A DNA stretch of 64,000 nucleotides from Faecalibacillus intestinalis. GTDB lineage: Bacteria; Bacillota_I; Bacilli_A; Erysipelotrichales; Coprobacillaceae. Location of the stretch: the NCBI RefSeq assembly GCF_003024685.1, contig NZ_PYLQ01000009.1:1-64000 (forward strand), read 5' to 3'. Numbering within the stretch: position 1 is the first letter of the stretch; the number at the start of each line of letters is the position of its first letter. The notes beneath the pieces were generated by a model. The model searched no databases. It saw only the letters and a list, made by a program, of their open reading frames with translations, and was not told where the DNA came from. Positions 33,412-41,376 of this stretch are shown here, piece after piece. A program made the position numbers and the translations under genes.

Positions 33412-33488
33412 TGGTAGCGGGAGGGGGATTCGAACCCTCGACACTCCGGGTATGAACCGAATGCTCTAGCCAACTGAGCTATCCCGCC
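33412..33488 (-). tRNA. elongator tRNA-Met (CAT)
   Basis: A 77-nt cloverleaf with anticodon loop TTCATAC and a fully paired acceptor (GGCGGGA with TCCCGCT). The sequence resembles the elongator tRNA-Met of Bacillus. An Ile-CAU tRNA modified to lysidine is the alternative, but the acceptor and anticodon stem fit Met better. Confidence 0.88.
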
Positions 33489-33514
33489 ATAATATTGAAA
33501 TTTATTAAATTAAT

Positions 33515-33590
33515 TGGTGGAGCCAAGCGGGATCGAACCGCTGACCCCCTGCGTGCAAGGCAGGTGCTCTCCCAGCTGAGCTATGGCCCC
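33515..33590 (-). tRNA. tRNA-Ala (TGC)
   Basis: A 76-nt cloverleaf with acceptor GGGGCCA, anticodon loop CTTGCAC giving TGC, and encoded CCA. The acceptor has the G3-U70 pair that is the identity mark for Ala. Confidence 0.97.
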
Positions 33591-33602
33591 AATTTTTATA
33601 AA

Positions 33603-33679
33603 TGGTCGGGAAGACAGGATTTGAACCTGCGACCCCCTGGTCCCAAACCAGGTGCACTACCAAGCTGTGCTACTTCCCG
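33603..33679 (-). tRNA. tRNA-Pro (TGG)
   Basis: A 77-nt cloverleaf beginning CGGGAAG with anticodon loop TTTGGGA giving TGG and encoded CCA. It is the first gene of the cluster in the direction of transcription. Confidence 0.97.
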
Positions 33680-33693
33680 TTACTGCCCTTATA

Positions 33694-33721
33694 ATTATAC
33701 ATATATTTTCACTTTAATCAA
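33694..33721 (-). promoter_or_regulatory. promoter of the seven-tRNA cluster
   Basis: On the minus strand TTGATT (33721-33716) and TATAAT (33699-33694) are spaced 16 bp, about 15 bases before tRNA-Pro. Confidence 0.75.
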
Positions 33722-33826
33722 GCTTTATTTTAAAAAAATATTAAAATAAATTTTACTCTATTTTAATATACTTTAAAAAAGTGTGATAGAATGAATGTAA
33801 TTTAAAATTTTAAGGAGTTGAAAAAA

Positions 33827-34810
33827 TTGAACAATTTATGGAAAATTTATGAAAAAGAGCATTTAGAATTTATAAATGGTCTTATACATGTTCCATCAAT
33901 GCAAAGACTTAAAGATATTGGGATGAATTGTGGAGTGGAATATACTGCTTTTGATTTCTTTTCAAACATTGTACCATATTCTCGTTATCAACATAGTATA
34001 GGGGTTGCATTAATTGTTTATCATTTTACACATGATCTTAGACAGACAGTTGCAGGTTTGCTTCATGATATAGCAACTCCTGTCTTTGCACATACGATAG
34101 ATTTCTATCACCAAGATCATTTAAAACAAGAATCAACAGAATTAGATACGAAAAAGGTAATTGAACAAGATACCGTATTAGTTTCTTTGTTGCATAAGTA
34201 TCATTTAACGATAGAAGATGTTTGTAACTATCATTTATATCCGCTGGCTGATAATGAATCTCCTAAACTTTCTGCAGATCGTTTGGAATATACATTAGGA
34301 AATATGTATAGTTATGGATTTTGTGATTTAGAGATGATACAAATGATTTATAAGGATCTCAAAGTAAATGACAAGAAAGACGAACTTATTTTTAAACATG
34401 AAGACAAAGCTGTTCTTTTTACAAGAATGATGTTAAAGTGTTCACATGTTTATATTTGTGATGAAGATCGTTATGCGATGCAATATTTATCTTATGTTAT
34501 TAAAAAAGCAGTTGATAGAGGTGTAGTTAAAGAAGATGATTTTTATCTTCAAGAAAAGAGTTTTATTGATTTATTAATAAAAGATAAAGAAATTAAACAG
34601 TTATGGGATGATTTTCGACAATTAAGTTGTGTTTATAAAGGAAAAAATAAAGAATTTTTTTGTAAACAAATTCCGGCTAAAAAAAGATATATCGATGTTT
34701 ATGTAGAAAATAAAGGGAGAATTTCTAAGATAAATAAGGAAATGGCTCAAGAAATACAAATGTTTTTAGTAACAAATTTAAGTGAATATTTGTGGGGAAA
34801 GTGTGAATAA
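33827..34810 (+). CDS. HD-domain phosphohydrolase (dGTPase-like)
   Basis: A 327-aa protein. No ATG lies at the right place. The TTG at 33827 is nine bases from AAGGAG (33812-33817), while another TTG at 33818 abuts the site, so 33827 is chosen. Metal ligands of an HD domain are visible: SRYQHSIGVALIV, LLHDIATPVFAHT and later LSADRLEYTLGNM. The order H...HD...D is that of dGTPase/YwfO-like enzymes that remove phosphates from nucleotides. An extended -10 (TGATAGAAT) lies upstream. Confidence 0.85.
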   Translation: MNNLWKIYEKEHLEFINGLIHVPSMQRLKDIGMNCGVEYTAFDFFSNIVPYSRYQHSIGVALIVYHFTHDLRQTVAGLLHDIATPVFAHTIDFYHQDHLKQESTELDTKKVIEQDTVLVSLLHKYHLTIEDVCNYHLYPLADNESPKLSADRLEYTLGNMYSYGFCDLEMIQMIYKDLKVNDKKDELIFKHEDKAVLFTRMMLKCSHVYICDEDRYAMQYLSYVIKKAVDRGVVKEDDFYLQEKSFIDLLIKDKEIKQLWDDFRQLSCVYKGKNKEFFCKQIPAKKRYIDVYVENKGRISKINKEMAQEIQMFLVTNLSEYLWGKCE

Positions 34811-34818
34811 GTGCATAA

Positions 34819-34846
34819 AAGGTGAATAACTTGAGTTATTCACCTT
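34819..34846. terminator. perfect 13-bp palindrome between convergent genes
   Basis: AAGGTGAATAACT (34819-34831) and AGTTATTCACCTT (34834-34846) form a perfect inverted repeat. On the minus strand it ends in CCTTTT, so it can act as a terminator for either convergent gene. A near copy lies at 36079-36109. Confidence 0.6.
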
Positions 34847-35465
34847 ATTCACATGTTTGTTCACGTTTTGATGAAGTAAATGAGGGATTATAAGCGTAGT
34901 AGTTCTTCTTATTTAATTGACTCTTGACATATTCAAGTCCTTCAGCAAAACGTTGATAATGCACGATCTCTCTTTCTCTTAAAAAACGAATGACTTTATT
35001 GACGTCTTCATTTTTACTTAAAGCAAGAATGTTATCATAAGTGGTTCTAGCTTTTTGTTCAGCAGCCATATCTTCTGTTAAATCAGTAATAGGATCACCA
35101 ACAGATTGGAAAGTATCTGCACTAAATGGTATACCAGCACTATTTGTTGGATAAACTCCTAGAGTATGATCTGTAAAGTAGGCGTCTAATCCACCATCTT
35201 TAATTTCTTGAGGTGTTAGACCATTGGTAAGTTGATAGAATAGAGTACTGATAATTTCAACGTGTGCAAGTTCCTCTGTGCCAATGTCTGTCAATAAGGC
35301 TTGAATTCTTGGATAAGGCATCGTATAGCGTTGACTTAAATAACGAAGGGCAGCACCTAGTTCCCCATTAGGTCCTCCTAGTTGAGAAATAACAATTTTA
35401 GCTGTTTTAGCATCAGGTTTTCTTACATTAACGGGATATTGCAAGCGCTTTTCATACAACCACAT
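34845..35465 (-). CDS. cotJC: manganese catalase / spore coat protein CotJC
   Basis: A 206-aa dimanganese catalase-fold protein. ATG 35465 follows GGAGGATCAAC. It starts MWLYEKRLQYPVNVRKPDAKTAKIVISQLGGPNGELGAALRYLSQRYTMP in the style of CotJC. The metal ligands are in ELGAALRYL, TEELAHVEI and ERE-IVHYQRF. In Bacillus it is a coat protein; in non-sporulating relatives it works as a peroxide-detoxifying enzyme. It is the last gene of cotJABC. Confidence 0.93.
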   Translation of the reverse strand: MWLYEKRLQYPVNVRKPDAKTAKIVISQLGGPNGELGAALRYLSQRYTMPYPRIQALLTDIGTEELAHVEIISTLFYQLTNGLTPQEIKDGGLDAYFTDHTLGVYPTNSAGIPFSADTFQSVGDPITDLTEDMAAEQKARTTYDNILALSKNEDVNKVIRFLREREIVHYQRFAEGLEYVKSQLNKKNYYAYNPSFTSSKREQTCE

Positions 35466-35704
35466 GTTGATCCTCCTTTCATCCAAGGAAATGGTTCATT
35501 AATATAGTTTTCAATATTCTTTCCGTCTCTATTTGTAAGAGCACCACCATTTTTTAAATAAGTTTCTTTCATCTTTAAAAGATGCTTCATCCCTTCTTTA
35601 TAATAGTTTTTAGCTTCTTGATCATCAGGATGGGTATCTAAAAACAAAGTAACATCTTGGATACAAAAATCCAATTTACTTATTTGTAATAATGTATCAT
35701 CCAC
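35423..35704 (-). CDS. cotJB: CotJB-like protein
   Basis: A 93-aa protein. It starts with GTG at 35704, which overlaps the end of cotJA. It has the CotJB core (LDFCIQDVTLFLDTHPDDQEAKNYY) and the C-terminal PFPWMKGG motif, then a Cys-rich end (CGCMKSAC). Its 3' end overlaps cotJC by about 43 bases, so the three genes are translated as a unit. Confidence 0.9.
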   Translation of the reverse strand: MDDTLLQISKLDFCIQDVTLFLDTHPDDQEAKNYYKEGMKHLLKMKETYLKNGGALTNRDGKNIENYINEPFPWMKGGSTCGCMKSACNIPLM

Positions 35705-35834
35705 GTTGCATCACCCATGGTTTATCCAATTGTTTAAAAATAGTTCCTTTATCAAAAGCAATGTTCATTTTATAAATATCTTTAAATGATTGTATTTTGA
35801 TAGAAGAAATAGTTAATTCTAAGTCATTTTTCAT
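35697..35834 (-). CDS. cotJA: CotJA-like small protein
   Basis: A 45-aa frame from ATG 35834 (GAGGAGG at good spacing) to TGA at 35697. Its C-terminal half NIAFDKGTIFKQLDKPWV matches the CotJA signature (x-G-T-x-F-P-x-L-x-x-P-(F/W)). The N-terminal Pro-rich part of Bacillus CotJA is missing, so this is a short form. It is the first gene of the cotJABC operon. Confidence 0.8.
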   Translation of the reverse strand: MKNDLELTISSIKIQSFKDIYKMNIAFDKGTIFKQLDKPWVMQRG

Positions 35835-35895
35835 ATTTAACCTCCTCAAAATTATCATATGTTTATTTTTTTTACAATTATAGTGAAAATACCTA

Positions 35896-35924
35896 TTGCA
35901 TATTTATTTTTATTATGGTATATT
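35896..35924 (+). promoter_or_regulatory. tRNA-Trp promoter
   Basis: TTGCAT (35896-35901) and TATATT (35919-35924) are spaced 17 bp, with TG before the -10. The tRNA starts 18 bases later. Confidence 0.75.
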
Positions 35925-35941
35925 AATTAGGCAAACCCAAT

Positions 35942-36015
35942 AGGGGTATAGTTCAATGGTAGAATACCGGTCTCCAAAACCGTTGATGTGGGTTCGACTC
36001 CTACTACCCCTGCCA
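35942..36015 (+). tRNA. tRNA-Trp (CCA)
   Basis: A 74-nt plus-strand cloverleaf beginning AGGGGTA, with anticodon loop CTCCAAA (CCA) and encoded CCA end. It stands alone with its own promoter and terminator. Confidence 0.97.
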
Positions 36016-36027
36016 GGTTATTTGATT

Positions 36028-36048
36028 CACATCTTAGATGTGTTTTTT
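36028..36048 (+). terminator. tRNA-Trp terminator
   Basis: CACATC (36028-36033), TTA, GATGTG (36037-36042), then six T. Confidence 0.8.
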
Positions 36049-36078
36049 ATTTGTACAAAAGTGAATAAATATGTGAAT

Positions 36079-36109
36079 AAGGTGAATAACTCAAGTTATT
36101 CACTTTTTT
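36079..36109. repeat. second copy of the GTGAATAACT palindrome
   Basis: GTGAATAACT (36082-36091) and AGTTATTCAC (36094-36103) flank CA and are followed by six T. It matches the palindrome at 34819 almost base for base. No gene ends here, so it is not needed as a terminator for anything visible. Several TTATNCACA-like 9-mers surround it. Confidence 0.55.
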
Positions 36110-36165
36110 ACGCACAATTTATGAAAAAATGTGCATAAGATGATATGATAAATAGGGTGATGTAG

Positions 36166-37044
36166 ATGTTTAAACAAGTGATTTATTATTTTATGGCTGT
36201 AGTAGAAGAAGGGAGCTTTTCTAAAGCTGCTAAGAAATACTATCTTTCACAATCAGCAATTTCTCAACAAATTACAAAATTAGAAAAAGATTTAGGATTT
36301 TCTTTGTTTAATCGAAAAACTTATTGTCCAACTCTTACAAAAGAAGGAAAGCGTTATTATGATTTGGCTAAAAGATTAATAGATGATTATAATAATGAAT
36401 ATGAAGATATTAAGGAAAACTTACAAAAGGATGTATTAACGATAGGGATAACAGGACCTTTTGAAAAACAACATATTCCTTTTATTGTAAGAAGTTTTAA
36501 AGAAAATCATGATGTTTCTATTGATATTAAAGCGTTTAATTTATTAACATGTATGGAAAAATTAAATGAAAGGGAAATAGACTTAGGCTTTGGATTAACC
36601 AATAACTTTAAAAAATATCCTGATTTAATTTATCAAACAATACATCATAGCCATATTTGTGTTGTCACTTCATTAGAACATCCTTTAAGTCATAAAGAAT
36701 ATTTAACGATAGAAGATATTAAAAATGAACCACTCATTATTTTATCTAAAAAACAAGGAGAAGAATATTATCATGATTATATGGAATCTTTTCGTTTAGA
36801 TGGGATGATTCCTTACATAAAAAAAGAAGTAGATGATTTAAATGAATATATGATGGCTATTTCTTTAGGGGAAGGTATTGGTCTTACAGCAACGGAAGTA
36901 ATTAATGAAAATGATCAAGTTGTGGCTATTCCTTTAAAAGAAAGTCATCACCATGCAGATTATGCAGTAGGCTATCATCGAGATAATGAAAAAAAGGCGA
37001 TACAACAATTTATGAAATATGTAGAAGATTATTTTAGACTATAA
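36166..37044 (+). CDS. LysR-family transcriptional regulator
   Basis: A 292-aa regulator. The N-terminal winged helix is clear: FMAVVEEGSFSKAAKKYYLSQSAISQQITKLEKDLGFSLFNR. The remainder is a periplasmic-binding-like effector domain (about residues 85-290). The next gene, an NmrA-like oxidoreductase on the same strand, is a candidate target, although LysR genes usually face their target. Effector unknown. Confidence 0.93.
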   Translation: MFKQVIYYFMAVVEEGSFSKAAKKYYLSQSAISQQITKLEKDLGFSLFNRKTYCPTLTKEGKRYYDLAKRLIDDYNNEYEDIKENLQKDVLTIGITGPFEKQHIPFIVRSFKENHDVSIDIKAFNLLTCMEKLNEREIDLGFGLTNNFKKYPDLIYQTIHHSHICVVTSLEHPLSHKEYLTIEDIKNEPLIILSKKQGEEYYHDYMESFRLDGMIPYIKKEVDDLNEYMMAISLGEGIGLTATEVINENDQVVAIPLKESHHHADYAVGYHRDNEKKAIQQFMKYVEDYFRL

Positions 37045-37129
37045 GAAAAACTTATAGTCTTTATTAATTTTTAAGGTCTATTTTATAAAAATATTCATGA
37101 TATAATTTTCACATGTGGAGGTATGAACG

Positions 37130-38068
37130 ATGAGTAAAATTGTTATTAATGGTGTTGATGGAAATTTTGGTTCATTAGTGGCTAAATACGCCTTAAAATT
37201 GATGAACAAAGAAGATTTAGTATTTACAGCACCTAAAGAAGAAAGTTTAAAAGAATATAAGGATCAAGGAATTAAAACAGCAATAGCGAATTTCAATGAT
37301 CCTGAAGGACTTGTTAAAGTTTTTGAAAATGCGGATAAGGTTCTATTGATTTCAATGCCTTTTGTAGGTGAAAAAAGAAGACAAGCTCATAAAAATGCAG
37401 TAGATGCATGTGTGAAAGCAAATGTTAAACAAATTATTTATACATCTGTTTTATCAGCAGCACATCCATTTAACCCAAGCATTGAAAATGTAGATCATTC
37501 TTATACAGAAGCAATTATTCAAAATACATCGCTTGATTATATCTTTTTAAGAAATTCACTCTTTGTAGAAGCTTTTACAAGTGACTACTTAAGAGCAGTT
37601 GAAGCAAAAGAAACAACAATTTCTAAAAATATGGGAGATGGACGTGTGTGGTTTATTTCACGTAAGGATTGCGCTTATGCAGCAGCTTGTGCTTTAAATA
37701 ATCATTTATTACATCGAGCTGTTTTAAATATTAATGGTTTAGAACCACTATCTTATGAAGATTTCTTAGCTATTGGAAACAAAGCAACAGGAAATCATAT
37801 CACTTATACAAGACTTACAGATGATGAACTTTATGCTTATTTTGATTCAATTGGTGTTCCTAGAAATACGGATGGAGATTTTTCAAAAAGTCCAATTAAA
37901 GCAACATCAGAAGGAATGGTTACTTTTGGAACAACTGTCACACAAGGCTATTTAGATGTTCCTGTTAGTGATTTTAGTTCACTTACAGGAAGAAAACCAT
38001 TATCTATTCAATATATCTTTGAACATGTAGATGATTATTTATTAGGTGATCGTCATCCAACAGAATAA
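37130..38068 (+). CDS. NmrA-like NAD(P)-binding oxidoreductase
   Basis: A 312-aa atypical short-chain dehydrogenase. The start MSKIVINGVDGNFGSLVAKYALK has the G-x-x-G-x-x-(G/S) Rossmann loop. The middle segments IIYTSVLSAAHPF and YTEAIIQNTSLDYIFLRNSLFVE are typical of QorB/NmrA-type NAD(P)-binding proteins, some of which reduce quinones and some of which only sense redox state. ATG 37130 has GTGGAGG upstream, and the gene is followed by a terminator. Confidence 0.88.
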   Translation: MSKIVINGVDGNFGSLVAKYALKLMNKEDLVFTAPKEESLKEYKDQGIKTAIANFNDPEGLVKVFENADKVLLISMPFVGEKRRQAHKNAVDACVKANVKQIIYTSVLSAAHPFNPSIENVDHSYTEAIIQNTSLDYIFLRNSLFVEAFTSDYLRAVEAKETTISKNMGDGRVWFISRKDCAYAAACALNNHLLHRAVLNINGLEPLSYEDFLAIGNKATGNHITYTRLTDDELYAYFDSIGVPRNTDGDFSKSPIKATSEGMVTFGTTVTQGYLDVPVSDFSSLTGRKPLSIQYIFEHVDDYLLGDRHPTE

Positions 38069-38093
38069 AAAAATGAGGGAGACCTCATTTTTT
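38068..38093. terminator. bidirectional terminator after the NmrA-like gene
   Basis: AAAAATGAGG and CCTCATTTTT flank a GAGA loop, with T/A tracts on both sides. It serves the plus gene and the convergent VanZ gene. Confidence 0.8.
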
Positions 38094-38131
38094 ATTATGC
38101 ACAATTGTGAATAACTTGTGATTTATGTGCG

Positions 38132-38608
38132 TTAATTGTTTATAAGAATAATAACGATCAAAGAAACAAATAAAATCGTTACAATAGCTGCTAATGCTAA
38201 AATAATTTTATTGGTCTTCTCTTTAAAAATCTTTTTTAAAAGATAATAAAGACCAACACCGACAAGTACTCCTGTTGTATTCGTAATTAAATCTGTAATA
38301 TCACTTGCTCCAAGACAAAAGATATATTGAGATAATTCTAATGAAATGCTTAATAGAAAACCAAGAAATATTGTTCGATCACTATTAATATTTAATGTTT
38401 TTAAATAGAGCCCAAAAGGAATAAAAATAATCAGATTATCAAGAACTTCTCTTATTTGATAAGTTGTCTTATTTGGATAATAGAAGGGAATTAAATTAAT
38501 GCTTCTAAAATGTGGTAATTGATCAATAGAAACAGATAATTTAAAAAGTATGATCCAAATGACTAAAAATATGTAAATAGTAAATAATATATGTGTAGTT
38601 TTTTTCAT
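38132..38608 (-). CDS. VanZ-family membrane protein
   Basis: A 158-aa protein with four to five hydrophobic helices. VanZ features are RSINLIPFYYP near residue 40, NLIIFIPFGLYL, and SLELSQYIFCLGASDITDLITNTTGVLVG, where the acidic residues and Asn are conserved. In Enterococcus VanZ gives low-level teicoplanin resistance, but most members have no known role. No van genes are nearby. Confidence 0.9.
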   Translation of the reverse strand: MKKTTHILFTIYIFLVIWIILFKLSVSIDQLPHFRSINLIPFYYPNKTTYQIREVLDNLIIFIPFGLYLKTLNINSDRTIFLGFLLSISLELSQYIFCLGASDITDLITNTTGVLVGVGLYYLLKKIFKEKTNKIILALAAIVTILFVSLIVIILINN

Positions 38609-38625
38609 AAAGACTCCTTCTATAG

Positions 38626-38655
38626 AAATAGGTTGAGGTAATACCCAACCTATTT
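38626..38655. terminator. hairpin at the end of the ABC operon
   Basis: AAATAGGTTG (38626-38635) pairs with CAACCTATTT (38646-38655) and overlaps the permease stop. The minus-strand T tract is weak, so termination is only probable. Confidence 0.5.
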
Positions 38656-40041
38656 GTTTTTAATGATGTCATATTTAGAAAAAATATCGAGTACAGCTGC
38701 CATATTTTCATCCTTAATAATATAATTTCTGTTTGGATTGATGGTGTTTTTAGTTGTAAAACTAATCGTTAATTCATAATAGTTTTCATAACCATGATAA
38801 TCAGCGGATTTAGTAATTAAATTTTTGTTCATAATTTCGTACATACTTTTCATGAAATTTTTTTTATTTTGAATTGTAATATTTTTCGTTGTTAAATTCT
38901 CTATTTCTTGATTATCGACAGTTGATGGCTTATCTTCGTCGAAAATATAACGATCAGTAGAAAAATAGATTTCTTGGATATCCTTGTTTTTTGGTAATTC
39001 ATAAATTGTATTAAGACCTTTGGTATTAGAATAAATATTAGAAAAACCAATGCAACCAATAATCAATAGAATAAAGAGAGATGGAATTTTCCAGCTGAAA
39101 TAAACTTTTCTTTTTGAAAAATAATACATAATTAAATAAATGATGAAAATAACAGAAAACATGAGTGTTGTCATTTTTAAATCCTCTAGATCATACACAA
39201 ATAACATCATTGATAATGTACTTAAAATAATAATCAATGGATACATAAAGATAGATTTTGTGTATGTTTCACTTTTTTCGAGTGTACGTTTTAAAAATAA
39301 ATGATAATTAATCAATGAAAAGATAATACTTAAAATAAACCAATAGATAATAGGTGTATTAGAAACAAATGGCGATAATAAATAGTTTCCTTGGAAAAAC
39401 CCACTATAAACAATACTTATATAATTAAGTAATAATTTTAATGATTGTGAATAGTTTCCATATCCCATCATAAATGTTTGGGCTACCTTGGTTGCACAAA
39501 TATTAAGAGCAAGAAAAACAACAAAGGGTATGATCATATAAGCAATCGAACAAATTAAACTATCAGTCATATTTTGAGATGAAAGTGTTACAAATGTAAT
39601 GATTGTATTCATCGCAAACATATGGACGATGGTGATAATTATTGCTAGAATAAATTTGTCCAATGGAAAAGAAATCATATAGTTACCAATAAATTGGCTT
39701 ATAATTTGGTAAATAACAACAGGTAGAATAGTTGCAAAGTAAGAAAATAAACTTGTTGTTAAATAAAGTGATTCTTTTTTTATTGGTAAGGAAAAGTAAA
39801 GTATATTACTTTTCTTTTTTTGTAAAAAAGAAAACAGATAAATAGGGACAATAAAAGATAACATAAATCCATAAGCTAAAGGAATTATTTGTGCAAAACG
39901 CGTTATATTTTCATCGTTTAAAGGTACATAATCAAATTTATTGATTAGTAGAAAAGGAATAATGATTCCAATTACATAAATAAGAATAAGATATTTCTTA
40001 TTTTGTTTTATTAAATATTTAAAATAATCTTTATTAATCAT
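38650..40041 (-). CDS. ABC-2-like permease of the GntR-regulated exporter
   Basis: A 463-aa protein with about ten hydrophobic helices in the first 330 residues and a soluble C-terminal domain. ATG 40041 overlaps the stop of the ATPase gene by eight bases; an ATG at 40050 is also possible but has poorer spacing to GGGG. It has no similarity I can name, but its place after a GntR/YtrA-like regulator and an ATPase marks it as the membrane part of a YtrBC/BcrAB-like exporter. It may act on cell-wall antibiotics. Confidence 0.75.
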   Translation of the reverse strand: MINKDYFKYLIKQNKKYLILIYVIGIIIPFLLINKFDYVPLNDENITRFAQIIPLAYGFMLSFIVPIYLFSFLQKKKSNILYFSLPIKKESLYLTTSLFSYFATILPVVIYQIISQFIGNYMISFPLDKFILAIIITIVHMFAMNTIITFVTLSSQNMTDSLICSIAYMIIPFVVFLALNICATKVAQTFMMGYGNYSQSLKLLLNYISIVYSGFFQGNYLLSPFVSNTPIIYWFILSIIFSLINYHLFLKRTLEKSETYTKSIFMYPLIIILSTLSMMLFVYDLEDLKMTTLMFSVIFIIYLIMYYFSKRKVYFSWKIPSLFILLIIGCIGFSNIYSNTKGLNTIYELPKNKDIQEIYFSTDRYIFDEDKPSTVDNQEIENLTTKNITIQNKKNFMKSMYEIMNKNLITKSADYHGYENYYELTISFTTKNTINPNRNYIIKDENMAAVLDIFSKYDIIKNK

Positions 40042-40921
40042 AGACACCATACCCCTTTCTTTCCATTTCATAAATAAATATTTCTTCTAAATTTACAGGT
40101 AAAACTTCTAACATAATTGGATTGAACATTCTTAAATAATCTTTAATTTCATTGATGTCTCCTTTAACAACCATATTAATCACACGAGATTGTTTATGGA
40201 AAGATAGAACATCTAAATGACTAAATTCTTCTTTGTTTAATTCTTCTTTAAAAGCAATTTGTATTTTATGAATATGATCTTTAATATCATAGAGATCACC
40301 AGATGTTGTCATACATCCATTTTCTAAAATACCAAAACTATCACAAATATCTTCAAGCTCTCTTAAATTATGAGATGAAATAATGACTGTCATATTTTCA
40401 TCAATGATTTGATTAATAGCTTTTTTAAAAGCTAAACGCATAACAGGGTCTAAACCATCAAAAGCTTCATCTAATAGTAAATATTTTGGTGCAATTGCAA
40501 GTGCTAAAGCAAACATTGCTTGTCTTTTCATTCCTTTTGAATAATCTTTTAAAGGTTTATTTTGTGGTAAACGGAATAAATCAACATAATGTTGATAGGT
40601 TTCTAAATTGAATTGTGGATAAAAAGTAAGATAGAAATCTTTCATTTCATCAATAGTAGCAAAGTGAAAATAGTAGGGATCATCACTAATGAATAAAATA
40701 TCTTTTTTAACATCAGGATTTTCATAAACATCTTTTCCATCAAATAAAATACTTCCTTCATCACATTTAGAAATCCCATTTAATAAATAAAGTAAGGTTG
40801 ATTTCCCAGCTCCATTAGGACCAATCAAACCAAAAATACTTCCTGAGGAAATTGTGACATTTAAATGATTTAAAACATTTTTATTTTCAAAAGATTTCAT
40901 CACATCTTTAATTTCAATCAT
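40034..40921 (-). CDS. ABC transporter ATP-binding protein
   Basis: A 295-aa ABC ATPase. Walker A is GPNGAGKST, the signature DYSKGMKRQ is an LSGGQ variant, Walker B is YLLLDEAFDGLD, and the His switch is IISSHNLREL. The C-terminal 80 residues after the core are typical of bacitracin/Ytr-type ATPases. It overlaps the GntR gene by four bases and the permease by eight. Confidence 0.93.
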   Translation of the reverse strand: MIEIKDVMKSFENKNVLNHLNVTISSGSIFGLIGPNGAGKSTLLYLLNGISKCDEGSILFDGKDVYENPDVKKDILFISDDPYYFHFATIDEMKDFYLTFYPQFNLETYQHYVDLFRLPQNKPLKDYSKGMKRQAMFALALAIAPKYLLLDEAFDGLDPVMRLAFKKAINQIIDENMTVIISSHNLRELEDICDSFGILENGCMTTSGDLYDIKDHIHKIQIAFKEELNKEEFSHLDVLSFHKQSRVINMVVKGDINEIKDYLRMFNPIMLEVLPVNLEEIFIYEMERKGYGVYD

Positions 40922-41286
40922 ACAGTTTCCTCCTTATATACTTCTTCAATAATTTCTAATAATTTGTCTTTGGTAATTTGATGCTTTTTCATTTCATTGA
41001 CACATCCTTTAAAATCATCTAATTTATCATCTTTAATCAATTGATCAGTTTGATTATCAGCAATAAAACATCCTTTTCCTTTAACGGAATAAATATAACC
41101 TTGGTTCTCTAATTCTTGATAGGCCTTAGAAACAGTATTAGGATTAACGCCAATATCTGTTGCAAGAGATCTTACCGAAGGTAATTTATCATTAGGAAGT
41201 AAAATGCCGATAGAGATAAATTCTAAAATTTGTTTTTTGAGTTGTTCAAAAATAGGAACTTTATTTTGAATATCTATTATAAACAT
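40918..41286 (-). CDS. GntR-family regulator, YtrA subfamily
   Basis: A 122-aa short GntR protein with only the winged helix and a small helical tail, as in the YtrA group. The DNA-binding part is clear: LPSVRSLATDIGVNPNTVSKAYQELENQGYIYSVKGKG. YtrA proteins repress ABC transporter operons and are released by cell-wall-active compounds. The perfect palindrome directly upstream is probably its operator. Confidence 0.93.
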   Translation of the reverse strand: MFIIDIQNKVPIFEQLKKQILEFISIGILLPNDKLPSVRSLATDIGVNPNTVSKAYQELENQGYIYSVKGKGCFIADNQTDQLIKDDKLDDFKGCVNEMKKHQITKDKLLEIIEEVYKEETV

Positions 41287-41299
41287 AGAGTCCTCCTAA

Positions 41300-41330
41300 C
41301 TGTATTAGTGTCACTAGTACACTAATACAG
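41300..41330 (-). promoter_or_regulatory. palindromic operator of the GntR-ABC operon
   Basis: CTGTATTAGTG (41300-41310) and CACTAATACAG (41320-41330) form an 11-bp perfect inverted repeat with a 9-bp centre. On the minus strand a TTGACA (41355-41350) and a TATACT-like -10 lie just upstream, so the operator covers the start region. The ribosome site follows at once. Confidence 0.8.
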
Positions 41331-41376
41331 TATAATACATTTAATGATTTGTCAATAAGGTAAAGAAAAAAAGAGC

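Noticed and set aside
33495-33749. Open frame that would encode GGAKRDRTADPL and SGRQDLNLRPPGPKPG
   Set aside because: It lies antisense to tRNA-Ala and tRNA-Pro. This sequence is a well known false protein produced by translating tRNA genes.
35956-36138. A 60-codon plus-strand frame starting in tRNA-Trp
   Set aside because: It begins inside the tRNA and crosses its terminator, with no ribosome site.
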